The notes beneath the pieces were generated by a model. The model had not been told where the DNA came from, did not search any database, and saw only the letters and a program-made list of their open reading frames with translations. This document shows positions 36,708 through 45,556 of a DNA stretch of 45,556 nucleotides, one piece after another. Both the position numbers and the translations under genes were made by a program. The first letter of the stretch is position 1; the number at the start of each line of letters is the position of its first letter. The stretch lies in NCBI RefSeq assembly GCF_017985075.1, contig NZ_JAGNYF010000013.1, positions 1 to 45,556 of the forward strand, given 5' to 3'. Source of the DNA: Flavobacterium sp. (GTDB taxonomy: Bacteria; Bacteroidota; Bacteroidia; Flavobacteriales; Flavobacteriaceae).

Positions 36708-38184
36708 TAGTTGTAATGTTTTCGCCTGGTAGCGAATTAGTATTTTGTTTCGTAAACATTTTTTTAATAGGGGTTATCAGCCAATCTAAATCGATAGTCA
36801 ATCCCATATCTTTAGTAGCTCGGTACGTAAATAATATCGCAAATGGGGTTAGTATCAAAGCACCCGCTGCAACTCCAATAAACGGAGGAATGGCATCTTG
36901 TCCGGCTAATTTCTTACCAAAAGTATTGGCAAAATTAAAGATTATAAAAATCAATATCGCAAATACAATAGGCAAGCCCAACCCGCCTTTTCTAATAATG
37001 GCACCTAACGGAGCACCAATAAAAAACATCAACAAACACGAATAGGCAATTAGTATTTTATCGTAATACCCAATCCAGTGGTCGTTAATATTGTTTTGTT
37101 TAAACTCCAAATCGGTTTTATATCCGTCCAAAGTAAAAATAGTATTGTTAATATTGTTTTTCGCTACATCCAACACCATCGCTTTTTTATCTGTTGGAAA
37201 CAAATCAAGTAAATCATCAGATATTTTAATCTTCTTAGGCACCACTACAGAAGAGGACACGGGCACATTATACACCATAGCAAGACTTTCAGCACTTTTA
37301 TCTAAGTTATCACTGTACGAGGCAACATCTTTGTTAAACGTCTTTTGTAACGAATCAATGGTATATTTCAATTCGCTCATATTAAGCATGTTGTAGGCAT
37401 TCACAATCTCAGCACCTTCATCCGATGCGCCGTTTAGTTTCGCCAAATCAATTGTAACGGTATATTTCTTAAAACTACTTTTAGCAAAAGGCAGCTTGTC
37501 GCGTTCTTCAAACTTTTTAGGTTGAATGTCTTCGTAGTAATTCCCATCTAACAAATCCAATTGCAATAAATTGGTCGATTCATCACTTTTCAAAACACCT
37601 TTTTTGGCTTTAATAACGGTGGTAACGGTTCCAAACTCCCCTTTCTTCATATGCATCGTAACACCTTCTAAAAACGAGCCGTTTTCCCCTGATTTCTTTT
37701 CTACATGTATTGAGGTAGTGGTACCTATTTTACTAAATTGTCCTTCACCAATAGCCATAGCCGGTTTGGTTTGGATAATGGATTTTCGCAAATTAATAAA
37801 ACGGTATTGCGCTTCCGGAATGATGTTATTGGCAAATAAAAAAGCAATACCACTAAACAAAACCGAACAAACAATTAAATACTTCATGGCACGTCCTAAA
37901 GATATTCCGCCCGACTTCATTGCCGCAAATTCATAGTTTTCTGCAAAGCTACCAAAAGTCATAATAGATGCCAATAAAATAGACAAAGGCAATACCAAAG
38001 GCACCATAATAGGCGAATAGTAAAAGATAAATTTAAAGATGGTCATGAAATCTAAATCCTTACCTGCTAATTCGGCAATAAACAACCAAATACTTTGCAA
38101 TACGAAAATAAAAAAAAGGATTACGAATACCGTAGCAAACGTAATCAGGAATGATTTTAATAAATATTTATCAATTATTTTCAT
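36697..38184 (-). CDS. LptF/LptG-family permease for lipopolysaccharide export
   Basis: 495 residues. M-K-I-I-D-K-Y-L-L-K-S-F-L-I-T-F is the typical LptF/G opening; three helices follow in the first 120 residues, then a periplasmic beta-jellyroll region (about 130-360) and three more helices from about 375 (Y-S-C-L-L-M-F-F-I-G-A-P-L-G-A-I-I-R-K-G-G-L-G). The G-A-P-L-G-A-x-I-R-K-G-G motif is diagnostic. It forms the inner-membrane channel of the Lpt bridge. Between lolA and ribB on the minus strand. Confidence 0.9.
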   Translation of the reverse strand: MKIIDKYLLKSFLITFATVFVILFFIFVLQSIWLFIAELAGKDLDFMTIFKFIFYYSPIMVPLVLPLSILLASIMTFGSFAENYEFAAMKSGGISLGRAMKYLIVCSVLFSGIAFLFANNIIPEAQYRFINLRKSIIQTKPAMAIGEGQFSKIGTTTSIHVEKKSGENGSFLEGVTMHMKKGEFGTVTTVIKAKKGVLKSDESTNLLQLDLLDGNYYEDIQPKKFEERDKLPFAKSSFKKYTVTIDLAKLNGASDEGAEIVNAYNMLNMSELKYTIDSLQKTFNKDVASYSDNLDKSAESLAMVYNVPVSSSVVVPKKIKISDDLLDLFPTDKKAMVLDVAKNNINNTIFTLDGYKTDLEFKQNNINDHWIGYYDKILIAYSCLLMFFIGAPLGAIIRKGGLGLPIVFAILIFIIFNFANTFGKKLAGQDAIPPFIGVAAGALILTPFAILFTYRATKDMGLTIDLDWLITPIKKMFTKQNTNSLPGENITTNES

Positions 38185-38211
38185 GGAGTAGTTATACGTA
38201 AATGCTACAGA

Positions 38212-38874
38212 TTAGTCCGCTTTATTAATATAATAATTTGGATATTTAGCTTTTACAAAGGTAAACTGATTTTTTGCTAACGTTTGGTTAAATTTAAACG
38301 AAGAAACTGTTAAAGTAGTTCTAGTACCATTTTTACCTACTTCAATAAGGTTATAAATATGATTGGTTTTGGTATCAATACCAATTAAGATTTCTTTACG
38401 TTTATCCGTTACGCTAGAAGGCGTAAGCTTTACATACTGAATGGTTTTCCCAGCCATAGGTTGTTTGATGTCCATAGCGAATTTAAATCCTTTTTTAAAG
38501 AAGGTAAATATCTTGTTTGGTGACATGGTGTTGGGATCACTTTCATCATGATTAGAAACCGTAATCTCTTCATCTTCTGGAACAATTGTGTATATTTTCT
38601 TTCCATCAAATAGTTTTGTAACACCCATAAAAGATAAATGATACTTGTTCCCTTGTAACATTACTTTACCCGTACTCTCCTGATTGATTTTTTCTGCGGT
38701 ATTGTTAATAGCATACTTAAAGTCAATCACCATATTTTTGTACGATTTTGCCTTGCTAACTACTTTATCTAATAACGCTTTACCTGCATTTTTCTCTTTC
38801 GGTGGATTATTTTCTACAGTTGTAAACGCCACTAAAAATAGGGCTATAACTGATAATGTAACTAATTTTTTCAT
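38212..38874 (-). CDS. LolA-like outer-membrane lipoprotein carrier protein
   Basis: 220 residues with signal M-K-K-L-V-T-L-S-V-I-A-L-F-L-V-A-F. The body shows the LolA half-barrel pattern: A-L-L-D-K-V-V-S-K-A-K-S-Y-K-N-M-V-I-D-F-K-Y, G-K-V-M-L-Q-G-N-K-Y-H-L-S-F, L-F-D-G-K-K-I-Y-T-I-V-P-E-D-E-E-I, and the strand T-N-H-I-Y-N-L-I-E-V-G-K-N-G-T-R. It would carry lipoproteins across the periplasm. It lies between ftsK and the lpt gene with short gaps. Confidence 0.85.
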   Translation of the reverse strand: MKKLVTLSVIALFLVAFTTVENNPPKEKNAGKALLDKVVSKAKSYKNMVIDFKYAINNTAEKINQESTGKVMLQGNKYHLSFMGVTKLFDGKKIYTIVPEDEEITVSNHDESDPNTMSPNKIFTFFKKGFKFAMDIKQPMAGKTIQYVKLTPSSVTDKRKEILIGIDTKTNHIYNLIEVGKNGTRTTLTVSSFKFNQTLAKNQFTFVKAKYPNYYINKAD

Positions 38875-38889
38875 TATATTGTAATCAAT

Positions 38890-41370
38890 CTATTGTTCGT
38901 TCTTAAAAAATATTTCTAACGAATTCATATCCGTTATTAAAACTTGTCTGGCTTTGCTACCTTCAAAAGGTCCTACAATTCCAGCTGCTTCTAATTGGTC
39001 AATAATACGTCCAGCGCGGTTATACCCAAGCTTTAGTTTTCTTTGTATTAAAGAAGCCGAACCTTGTTGTGCCGAAACAACAACCTCAGCCGCATCTCTA
39101 AATAATGAATCACGTTCTGATATATCCATATCAAGTTTTATGCCACTATCTTCACCCACATAATCTGGTAGTAAATACGCATCGGCATACGCTTTCTGTG
39201 AACCAATAAAATCACAAATGCGTTCTACTTCTGGAGTATCTACAAAGGCACACTGCACACGAATTAAATCATTTCCGTTAGAAAACAACAAATCCCCTCT
39301 ACCAATTAATTGGTCAGCACCTCCTGAATCTAAAATGGTTCTTGAGTCAATTTTAGACGTTACTCTAAAGGCAATTCGTGCTGGGAAATTGGCTTTAATC
39401 ATACCCGTAATTACATTCACTGACGGACGCTGCGTTGCAATAATCAAATGAATTCCGATAGCACGAGCCAATTGAGCCAAACGAGCGATAGGCATTTCTA
39501 CCTCTTTACCCGCTGTCATAATTAAATCGGCAAACTCATCCACCACTAAAACGATATACGGTAAAAAACGATGTCCGTTTTCAGGGTTTAATTTACGCTG
39601 TTTGAACTTTTCATTGTACTCTTTAATATTACGCACCATCGCATCTTTAAGCAAAGAATAGCGATTGTCCATTTCCAAACACAACGAGTTTAACGTATTA
39701 ATTACTTTCGCATTATCGGTAATAATCGCCTCATCTGTATCAGGTAATTTAGCCAAATAATGACGTTCTATTTTATTAAAAAGAGTCAACTCTACTTTCT
39801 TAGGATCTACCAAAACAAACTTCACTTCTGCTGGATGTTTTTTGTATAATAACGAAGTCAATACCGCATTTAATCCTACCGATTTACCTTGTCCAGTAGC
39901 TCCTGCCATCAATAAGTGAGGCATTTTAGCCAAATCCACAACCAAGGTTTCATTAGAAATGGTTTTTCCTAAAGCAATAGGCAATTCCATTTCCGCTTGT
40001 TGGAATTTCGGAGAAGCAATTGCACTTCTCATAGAAACCATCGACGGATTGGCATTTGGTACTTCAATACCAATAGTTCCTTTACCAGGTATTGGCGCAA
40101 TGATACGAATACCTAATGCCGATAATGACAAGGCAATATCATCTTCCAAACTCTTAATTTTAGAGATACGAATACCCGCTTCTGGTACAATTTCGTATAA
40201 AGTAACCGTAGGTCCTACAGTCGCTTTAATCTGAGCGATTTCTATTTTGTAGTTCTTTAAGGTATCTACAATTTTATTTTTATTTTCTTCTAATTCCGCT
40301 TGATTAATGGTAATCCCCACTCCCGAATAATCTTTCAACAATTCAATAGAAGGCATCTGAAAATTAGACAACTCTAAAGTTGGATCAAATTCCCCGAAAT
40401 CCTGCACCAAACGTTGAGCAATACTTTCTTCAACAATATCTTCTTCTTCTGGTTTTTCGATAATGAAAGAGGAATCTTCCGTTTCAATAATTTCAGGTTG
40501 TTTCGGTGTTTCTTGTGGTGGTGTGTCTAATTTAATTTCAGACGCATTTTGTATGGTAGGCTTTAACGCCGTTTTATCTATTTCAAAAGCAGATGGCGCA
40601 TCACGGTCAATCACTTGCATGTTTGTCCATTCCTCATCAGGCGTTTCTTCAATAATTGGACTTTTCTTAAAAGAAGTTACCGGAACAGGTGTTTCCTCTT
40701 CTTCTTCTTCAACTAATGCTGGAGTTCCCATTGGTGTTACAGCTTCTTCATCAGTCTCAGAAGCATCCGCTACAGCTACAGGTGAAGCTTTCGCATCTAA
40801 ATAGTCTTTTAGTTTGTCTGGAGATACTTTAACCTTAAAGATTAAAAATACAATTACATTGAAGACTAAAATCATAATCGTACCAATATTCCCAGCATAA
40901 TCTTGAATTAAATCATGCAATTCGAAACCAATTACTCCAGATAAATGAGGAACATACTCCCAAATAAGTCCAAAAAATAATGAAATGGTAACCATCGCAT
41001 ACAAATCCCAAAAGGTAGATTTTTTTATTTTACCTAATGGCAAATCAATTAGTAAGTACGCACCAATTAAAAAGAAAATCTTAACAAATAAGAAAGAAGC
41101 GATACCAAAACCTTGATACAAGAAAAAATCAGCCAACCAAGCCCCTATTTTACCCAACCAATTTTCAACAACTACGTTTCTATTAGCCAGCTCATTTATT
41201 TGACTTTGGTCGTTACTACCTGAAATATAATACGATATAAAAGATAATAATAAAAACAATGCAATTATAATGAAGAAAAAACCAGCAACGAACTTTTGCC
41301 CACGGGTGGTTTTAAAAAGGGAAGTACGCAATTTTTTATCGGATGCGTTTGAAGTTTCTTTTTTAGCCAT
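38890..41370 (-). CDS. ftsK: DNA translocase FtsK/SpoIIIE
   Basis: 826 residues. Four membrane helices lie in the first 180 residues, followed by an acidic Pro/Glu-rich linker to about 330. The motor domain has Walker A G-A-T-G-Q-G-K-S at 490-497, Walker B V-L-V-V-D-E-F-A-D-L, and A-I-G-I-H-L-I-I-A-T-Q-R-P-S. The C-terminal winged gamma domain (L-I-Q-R-K-L-K-L-G-Y-N-R-A-G-R-I-I-D-Q-L-E-A-A-G-I-V-G) recognises KOPS-like sequence. It moves chromosome ends through the septum during division. Length and domains are normal. Confidence 0.95.
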   Translation of the reverse strand: MAKKETSNASDKKLRTSLFKTTRGQKFVAGFFFIIIALFLLLSFISYYISGSNDQSQINELANRNVVVENWLGKIGAWLADFFLYQGFGIASFLFVKIFFLIGAYLLIDLPLGKIKKSTFWDLYAMVTISLFFGLIWEYVPHLSGVIGFELHDLIQDYAGNIGTIMILVFNVIVFLIFKVKVSPDKLKDYLDAKASPVAVADASETDEEAVTPMGTPALVEEEEEETPVPVTSFKKSPIIEETPDEEWTNMQVIDRDAPSAFEIDKTALKPTIQNASEIKLDTPPQETPKQPEIIETEDSSFIIEKPEEEDIVEESIAQRLVQDFGEFDPTLELSNFQMPSIELLKDYSGVGITINQAELEENKNKIVDTLKNYKIEIAQIKATVGPTVTLYEIVPEAGIRISKIKSLEDDIALSLSALGIRIIAPIPGKGTIGIEVPNANPSMVSMRSAIASPKFQQAEMELPIALGKTISNETLVVDLAKMPHLLMAGATGQGKSVGLNAVLTSLLYKKHPAEVKFVLVDPKKVELTLFNKIERHYLAKLPDTDEAIITDNAKVINTLNSLCLEMDNRYSLLKDAMVRNIKEYNEKFKQRKLNPENGHRFLPYIVLVVDEFADLIMTAGKEVEMPIARLAQLARAIGIHLIIATQRPSVNVITGMIKANFPARIAFRVTSKIDSRTILDSGGADQLIGRGDLLFSNGNDLIRVQCAFVDTPEVERICDFIGSQKAYADAYLLPDYVGEDSGIKLDMDISERDSLFRDAAEVVVSAQQGSASLIQRKLKLGYNRAGRIIDQLEAAGIVGPFEGSKARQVLITDMNSLEIFFKNEQ

Positions 41371-41376
41371 TAATTT

Positions 41377-41751
41377 CTATAAATTAAATAGTTTCGGTAC
41401 ATAAATTAAAGCACCAACAGTTAATGCGCTACTTGCGGCAAACAAAACAGCGCCAGCAGCAATATCTTTAATAAAACCAATTCGATCATGAAATTCAGGG
41501 TGAATAAAATCGGCTATTTTTTCTACAGCAGTATTTAACCCTTCAATTCCTAATACCAAACCGAAAGCTAAGGTTTGTAGCATCCATTCTTCTCTACTAA
41601 TGTGAAAATAAAAACCAGCAAAAATCATTAAAAGCATAATGGAAAATTGCACCATTATACTATGTTCCGTAGAAACTAATTTAAAGGCACCTTTTACAGC
41701 AAATCCAATACTTTTAATTCTGCCAGAAACAAATCGTTTGTCTTGAATCAT
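41377..41751 (-). CDS. dgkA: Diacylglycerol/undecaprenol kinase family protein
   Basis: 124 residues, three membrane helices. The hallmark E-G-L-N-T-A-V-E-K-I-A-D-F-I-H-P-E-F-H and I-K-D-I-A-A-G-A-V-L place it in the DgkA family; the Glu and Asn of E-x-L-N-T-A-x-E bind ATP-metal. In Gram-positives relatives act on undecaprenol; the substrate in Bacteroidota is less clear. 6 bases separate it from ftsK and 9 from tpx. Confidence 0.9.
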   Translation of the reverse strand: MIQDKRFVSGRIKSIGFAVKGAFKLVSTEHSIMVQFSIMLLMIFAGFYFHISREEWMLQTLAFGLVLGIEGLNTAVEKIADFIHPEFHDRIGFIKDIAAGAVLFAASSALTVGALIYVPKLFNL

Positions 41752-41760
41752 AACAATGGT

Positions 41761-42255
41761 TTATGCGTTTAAAGCCGCGTCGTAATTTGGTTCATTAGCA
41801 ATTTCGCTAACCAATTCAGAATAAGCCACTTTTCCAGTTTCATCAATTACAACAATCGCTCTTGCGTGTAATCCTTTTAAAACAGAATCAATTAAAGTAA
41901 CACCATAATCAGTTCCGAAACTTCCATCTCTAAAATCAGATAAGTTCACTACATTTTCTAATCCTTCCGAACCACAAAAACGTTTTTGAGCAAAAGGTAA
42001 ATCTTTAGAAATACACAATACTTTAGTGTTGGCTAACGAATTAGCTAACGTATTGAAAGTACGTACCGATGTAGCACAAGTTGGCGTATCAATACTTGGA
42101 AAAATATTTAAGATAACACGTTGACCTAAATAGTCGTGTAAAGAAACTTCTGATAAATCAGTTGCAACTAATTGAAATTGTGGTGCCGCAGAACCAATAG
42201 CTGGTAAAGCGTTATTTGTGTTTACAGGATTTCCTCCTAAAGTTATTGTTGACAT
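41761..42255 (-). CDS. tpx: Thiol peroxidase
   Basis: 164 residues. The peroxidatic Cys is at 60 in F-P-S-I-D-T-P-T-C-A-T-S-V-R-T-F and the resolving Cys at 94 in K-R-F-C-G-S-E-G, the atypical 2-Cys arrangement of Tpx. It reduces peroxides with thioredoxin. First gene of the operon; a -7 box TACTTTTG lies on the minus strand at 42,275-42,282. Confidence 0.95.
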   Translation of the reverse strand: MSTITLGGNPVNTNNALPAIGSAAPQFQLVATDLSEVSLHDYLGQRVILNIFPSIDTPTCATSVRTFNTLANSLANTKVLCISKDLPFAQKRFCGSEGLENVVNLSDFRDGSFGTDYGVTLIDSVLKGLHARAIVVIDETGKVAYSELVSEIANEPNYDAALNA

Positions 42256-42274
42256 CGTAATAATTTTTAAGCAT

Positions 42275-42309
42275 CAAAAGTACAAAAAATATTTTTGCCG
42301 AATATCAAA
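42275..42309 (-). promoter_or_regulatory. Promoter of the tpx operon
   Basis: TACTTTTG (42275-42282) as -7 box and TTTG (42306-42309) as -33 box, 23 bases apart, read on the minus strand; slightly longer spacing than consensus. Confidence 0.5.
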
Positions 42310-42373
42310 TAAGTAAAGTTTATTTTGATTTGGGATTTACGATTTGGGTGTTGGTTATTAGGTATTGGGTTCC

Positions 42374-42401
42374 TTTCACCTTTCACCTTTCACCTTTCAC
42401 C
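42374..42401. repeat. Four perfect 7-bp tandem repeats (CTTTCAC)
   Basis: CTTTCAC four times without error in the 166-base gap between the pseudouridine synthase and tpx genes. A likely microsatellite prone to slippage; no regulatory role is evident. Confidence 0.75.
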
Positions 42402-42421
42402 CTATACCCTTTACCTTATTC

Positions 42422-43111
42422 CTAAACTAACTTCCACAACACATCGTCCGGAACTGGAGCGATAAGTTCTAATGGATCTTTGGTAACAGGATGCGTTAAC
42501 ACTAATTTTCTGGCATGTAAATGAATACCTCCGTTGGGATTACTTCTATCAAATCCGTATTTTAAGTCGCCTTTAATTGGGCAACCTACAGCAGTAAGTT
42601 GTGCTCTAATTTGATGATGACGTCCGGTATGTAAATCGATTTCTAAAGCGTAATAATTATCTAATTTCTTAATTATTTTATACGATAGTTTTGCTTCTTT
42701 AGCATCAGGTACTTCTTTTAAATGTGCTTTAGAGGTATTGTTTTTAGTATTTCTTCTTAAGAAATGCACCAAAGTATCTTCCGTTTTTGGCGGCGCATTT
42801 TTCACAATCGCCCAATAGGTTTTTTGCGTTTCTCTGTTTTTAAAGGTTTCGTTCAAACGGGTTAGGGCTTTTGATGTTTTAGCAAACACCACAATACCCG
42901 TAGTAGGTCTGTCCAAACGATGTACCACACCTAAAAACACCTCTCCAGGTTTGTCGTACGCCACTTTTAAATACGATTTCACAATATCCGATAAAGGCTC
43001 ATCACCGGTTTTATCTCCTTGTACGATATCGCCAACGCGCTTATTTACTACTATTATATGATTGTCTTCGTGAAGAATTTGAAGATTTTTTGAATCGGAA
43101 ACTATTTTCAT
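42422..43111 (-). CDS. RluA-family pseudouridine synthase
   Basis: 229 residues without an S4 domain. Motif H-R-L-D-R-P-T-T-G contains the catalytic Asp 67; the other family motifs Y-W-A-I-V-K, G-R-H-H-Q-I-R-A-Q-L and H-L-H-A-R-K-L are present. It isomerises uridine in rRNA or tRNA; which site cannot be told from the sequence. It lies between panB and tpx on the same strand with gaps of 100 and 166 bases, so it is probably transcribed on its own. Confidence 0.9.
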   Translation of the reverse strand: MKIVSDSKNLQILHEDNHIIVVNKRVGDIVQGDKTGDEPLSDIVKSYLKVAYDKPGEVFLGVVHRLDRPTTGIVVFAKTSKALTRLNETFKNRETQKTYWAIVKNAPPKTEDTLVHFLRRNTKNNTSKAHLKEVPDAKEAKLSYKIIKKLDNYYALEIDLHTGRHHQIRAQLTAVGCPIKGDLKYGFDRSNPNGGIHLHARKLVLTHPVTKDPLELIAPVPDDVLWKLV

Positions 43112-43211
43112 TTGTATGGGATGTAAGTGATAAGTTAATAGTAATTAGTAAATAGTGTTTGTTATAAATAATTAGCAGAAAAACTACTTACTAATTACTT
43201 GTCACTAATCA

Positions 43212-44030
43212 CTAATATTGTTCGTTAGCATTAGGAAAATCAACCGATTTTACATCAGCTACATATTGTCCGATAGCTTTTGTCATATCTTCAAATAAAT
43301 TCATATATCTGCGTAAGAATCTTGGACTAAATTCGTGCGTCATACCCACCATATCGTGTAATACCAACACTTGACCGTCTACGCCACTCCCCGCTCCAAT
43401 TCCAATTACGGGAATAGAAATACTTTCAGCTACTTTTTGTGCTAATTTCGCTGGAATTTTTTCTAAAACTAAAGCAAAACAACCAATTCGTTCTAACATT
43501 TTAGCGTCTTCTAACAATTGATCTGCTTCTTCCTCTTCTTTTGCACGAACGGTGTACGTTCCGAATTTATATATCGATTGTGGTGTCAACCCCAAATGCC
43601 CCATTACAGGAATTCCAGCATTTAATATTTTCTTTATAGAGGATTCAATTTCTTTTCCACCTTCTAATTTTACAGCATGTCCGCCGCTTTCTTTCATAAT
43701 ACGAATAGAAGAACGCAACGCCTCTTTAGGATCCGATTGATAACTTCCGAAAGGCAAATCTACCACAACTAATGCTCTGTCAACAGCTTTAACCACACTA
43801 CTAGCGTGATAAATCATTTGGTCTAACGTAATTGGCAATGTGGTTTCGTTTCCTGCCATTACATTACTGGCCGAATCGCCAACTAAAATAACATCAATAC
43901 CCGCTGTATCTACAATTTTAGCCATTGTGTAATCGTATGCCGTTAGCATAGAAATTTTTTCACCATTGGCTTTCATATCAATTAACGACTTCGTTGTAAT
44001 TTTTTTATAATCTTTTTTTGCTACAGACAT
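43212..44030 (-). CDS. panB: 3-methyl-2-oxobutanoate hydroxymethyltransferase
   Basis: 272 residues, the usual length. Motifs are [21 protein letters not shown] with metal-binding Asp, [23 protein letters not shown] and I-P-V-I-G-I-G-A-G. It adds a hydroxymethyl group from methylene-tetrahydrofolate to 2-oxoisovalerate, the first step of pantothenate and CoA synthesis. It diverges from the exported NTF2-like gene. Confidence 0.95.
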   Translation of the reverse strand: MSVAKKDYKKITTKSLIDMKANGEKISMLTAYDYTMAKIVDTAGIDVILVGDSASNVMAGNETTLPITLDQMIYHASSVVKAVDRALVVVDLPFGSYQSDPKEALRSSIRIMKESGGHAVKLEGGKEIESSIKKILNAGIPVMGHLGLTPQSIYKFGTYTVRAKEEEEADQLLEDAKMLERIGCFALVLEKIPAKLAQKVAESISIPVIGIGAGSGVDGQVLVLHDMVGMTHEFSPRFLRRYMNLFEDMTKAIGQYVADVKSVDFPNANEQY

Positions 44031-44162
44031 ATGCTTTAGTGTTCAGTTATCAGTTTTTAGTGTTCAGTAAATACCGAATGAAATATTTTGTAAAATTAAT
44101 ATAAAGATATGGATTGTAACAATTTTTCGACATTTAATACCAATAATAAAAATGCAACAACT

Positions 44163-44603
44163 ATGAGACAAGTATTTATTTTACTATTTTTTGGTTTTAG
44201 TGTAGGAATTTCCGCACAAGAAGAAACGGCAATTAAACAAACGATTTCAACATTTTTTGAAGGCCTACAAACCGGTGACACATTAAAAATACAATCGGTT
44301 TGCCATAAAGACATGAAACTGCAATCGATAACCGAAAAAAACGCCATTGGAACATTATCATTTGACAGCAATTCAGATTTTTATAAATCCATAGCAGCTA
44401 TACCCAAAAACCTAAAAATTGAAGAACGTCTTTTAAGTTATAACATCCAAATAGATGGCACTATGGCAAACGTTTGGACACCTTACGAATTTTATGTGAA
44501 TGAAAAACAAAGTCATATTGGAACAAATTCCTTTACTTTGCTATTAGAAAACAACAGTTGGAAAATTGTGCACATTATTGATACACGAAGAAAAAAGATT
44601 TAA
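44163..44603 (+). CDS. Exported NTF2-like (SnoaL-type) protein
   Basis: 146 residues from the ATG at 44,163: M-R-Q-V-F-I-L-L-F-F-G-F-S-V-G-I-S-A-Q is a signal peptide, whereas an upstream ATG at 44,109 would put 18 polar residues in front. The mature part has the NTF2-fold pattern: I-K-Q-T-I-S-T-F-F-E-G-L-Q-T-G-D, a middle strand V-W-T-P-Y-E-F-Y-V-N and the final N-S-W-K-I-V-H-I-I-D-T-R. No catalytic pair is evident. It is followed after 1 base by an outer-membrane barrel gene. Confidence 0.8.
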   Translation: MRQVFILLFFGFSVGISAQEETAIKQTISTFFEGLQTGDTLKIQSVCHKDMKLQSITEKNAIGTLSFDSNSDFYKSIAAIPKNLKIEERLLSYNIQIDGTMANVWTPYEFYVNEKQSHIGTNSFTLLLENNSWKIVHIIDTRRKKI

Positions 44604-44604
44604 A

Positions 44605-45556
44605 ATGAAAAACACAGTTGCCTTATTTTTCTTAACGATAGTCTCAATTTCGTTTGCTCAAGAAAATCCAAAAAAAACATTAAAAATAGTGCTTTCAGGT
44701 TACATTGACACCTACTATTCCTATGATTTTGATTCGCCTGAAACACAAGACAAACAAACTTTTTTATACAATTACAACAAACAAAACAACTTTAATATAA
44801 ACATCGCATTACTAAGAGCTTCAATTAGTTATGAAAATGTTTACGCAAAAGTTTCGGTGCATTCTGGAACGTATGTAAAAGCTAATTACGCTGCCGAAAA
44901 AACCAAATACTTAAACGAAGCGTATGTAGGAGTGTTTTTAAATAAAAACAAAACAACCACTTTAGAAGCGGGAATTATGCCCAGTTATATTGGTTTCGAA
45001 TCTGCCATAACTCACGCTAATTTAACCGCAACACGTTCTATACTTGCCGAAAATTCTCCTTATTTTATGACGGGTGTAAAACTGAATCATCAATTTAATG
45101 AAAAATGGAGTGTAGCTGGATTACTAACCAACGGTTGGCAACGTATTGAAAAAGCAAAAAGCAATTTAGCGCCATCATTTGGTACACAATTGATATACAA
45201 ACCAAATAGCAAAAACACGTTAAATTGGAGCACTTTTATAGGCAAGGAAGCGTATGCTGAAGAGTTTAATACGCGCTATTTTAGTAATCTATATTGGGAC
45301 AAAACTTGGAATACAAAATGGCATTCTATACTTGGTTTCGATTATGGTTTGCAAGATATTTCCTCTCAAAACACGGAGAAAGCAACTTGGTACAGTCCGG
45401 TTGTAATTACACAATATTCGTTCAATTCGAAATGGCAAATGGCACACAGAATTGAATATTATCAAGATAAGAAGCAGGCAATAATAGCTAGTCAAATTCC
45501 TTTTGAAACGGTAGGAAATTCAATAAATTTAGATTTTTTACCCAATTCGAAGTTTA
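44605..45556 (+). CDS. Outer-membrane beta-barrel protein, BBP2/OmpL-like (cut by window edge)
   Basis: The frame starts one base after the NTF2-like gene stop and is open for 317 codons to the window end. Signal M-K-N-T-V-A-L-F-F-L-T-I-V-S-I-S-F-A-Q, then S-G-Y-I-D-T-Y-Y-S-Y-D-F, typical of Bacteroidota putative porins of the BBP_2 group, and alternating strands (A-L-L-R-A-S-I-S-Y, L-E-A-G-I-M-P-S-Y-I-G-F-E-S). The G-x-x-P-S-x-x-G-x-E pattern is shared with that family. It would sit in the outer membrane; its substrate is unknown. Confidence 0.82.
   Translation, partial: MKNTVALFFLTIVSISFAQENPKKTLKIVLSGYIDTYYSYDFDSPETQDKQTFLYNYNKQNNFNINIALLRASISYENVYAKVSVHSGTYVKANYAAEKTKYLNEAYVGVFLNKNKTTTLEAGIMPSYIGFESAITHANLTATRSILAENSPYFMTGVKLNHQFNEKWSVAGLLTNGWQRIEKAKSNLAPSFGTQLIYKPNSKNTLNWSTFIGKEAYAEEFNTRYFSNLYWDKTWNTKWHSILGFDYGLQDISSQNTEKATWYSPVVITQYSFNSKWQMAHRIEYYQDKKQAIIASQIPFETVGNSINLDFLPNSKF

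Noticed and set aside
42374-42401. CTTTCAC repeats as a regulatory array
   Set aside because: Only four short units, no neighbouring dyad or promoter fit; a microsatellite is the simpler reading.

Overview
The window is AT-rich and looks like the chromosome of a member of the Bacteroidota, most likely the Flavobacteriaceae. The evidence is TAnnTTTG-type promoters without Shine-Dalgarno sites, lipoproteins, two proteins with a type IX secretion (T9SS) tail, an RteC homologue and an IntDOT-like tyrosine recombinase.

Positions 1 to about 35,350 are accessory DNA. Positions 35,354 to 45,556 are conserved housekeeping DNA: tRNA-Ser(UGA), then a tight minus-strand operon tpx-dgkA-ftsK-lolA-lptF/G-ribB, then an RluA-type pseudouridine synthase, panB, an NTF2-like exported protein and the start of an outer-membrane barrel gene. 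The integrase gene (33,845-35,083) sits beside the 3' end of the tRNA, so the accessory DNA is most simply read as an element integrated at tRNA-Ser. Its left end was not recognised and probably lies outside the window.

Layout of the accessory DNA. 1-1,908: a partial ORF, a TPR protein and a GYF_2 membrane protein. 2,049-4,340: three overlapping-operon genes (a TIGR04255-like protein plus two unknowns) bracketed by two degenerate copies of one repeat. 4,430-5,316: an AbiEi-type antitoxin gene with a toxin gene cut to 39 codons. 5,554-10,334: a membrane protein and a 1,244-residue YobI/KAP-like P-loop NTPase flanked by two remnants of what looks like the tail of one restriction-methylase family. 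10,556-12,576: a complete AbiE-type pair with a 22-bp-arm palindrome at its promoter. 12,439-15,056: two small basic proteins of one family plus a dead third copy, placed between genes of unknown function. 15,138-16,328: a PIN_8-like nuclease. 16,488-19,972: element core genes (DnaC-like ATPase, replication-type protein, HTH_17 protein, RteC, a Cys-rich peptide). 19,988-23,284: a second GYF_2 protein and a small protein/membrane protein/histidine kinase/response regulator cluster. 23,376-24,250: a broken RAYT transposase with REP palindromes. 24,298-33,655: a tandem array of lipoprotein plus secreted alpha/beta-hydrolase units, each separated from the next by a fossil of the integrase 3' end.

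Two patterns run across the element. First, modules are repeatedly bordered by short degenerate tails of genes (integrase tail, methylase tail, small-ORF family, the 2,049/4,238 repeat), which looks like a record of repeated cassette gain at fixed borders. Second, an 18-bp site made of two ATACGTAT octamers two bases apart occurs seven times between 13.6 and 33.8 kb, mostly in intergenic DNA, and is a candidate binding site for an element-wide regulator. All functions are read from sequence alone and no database search was possible.
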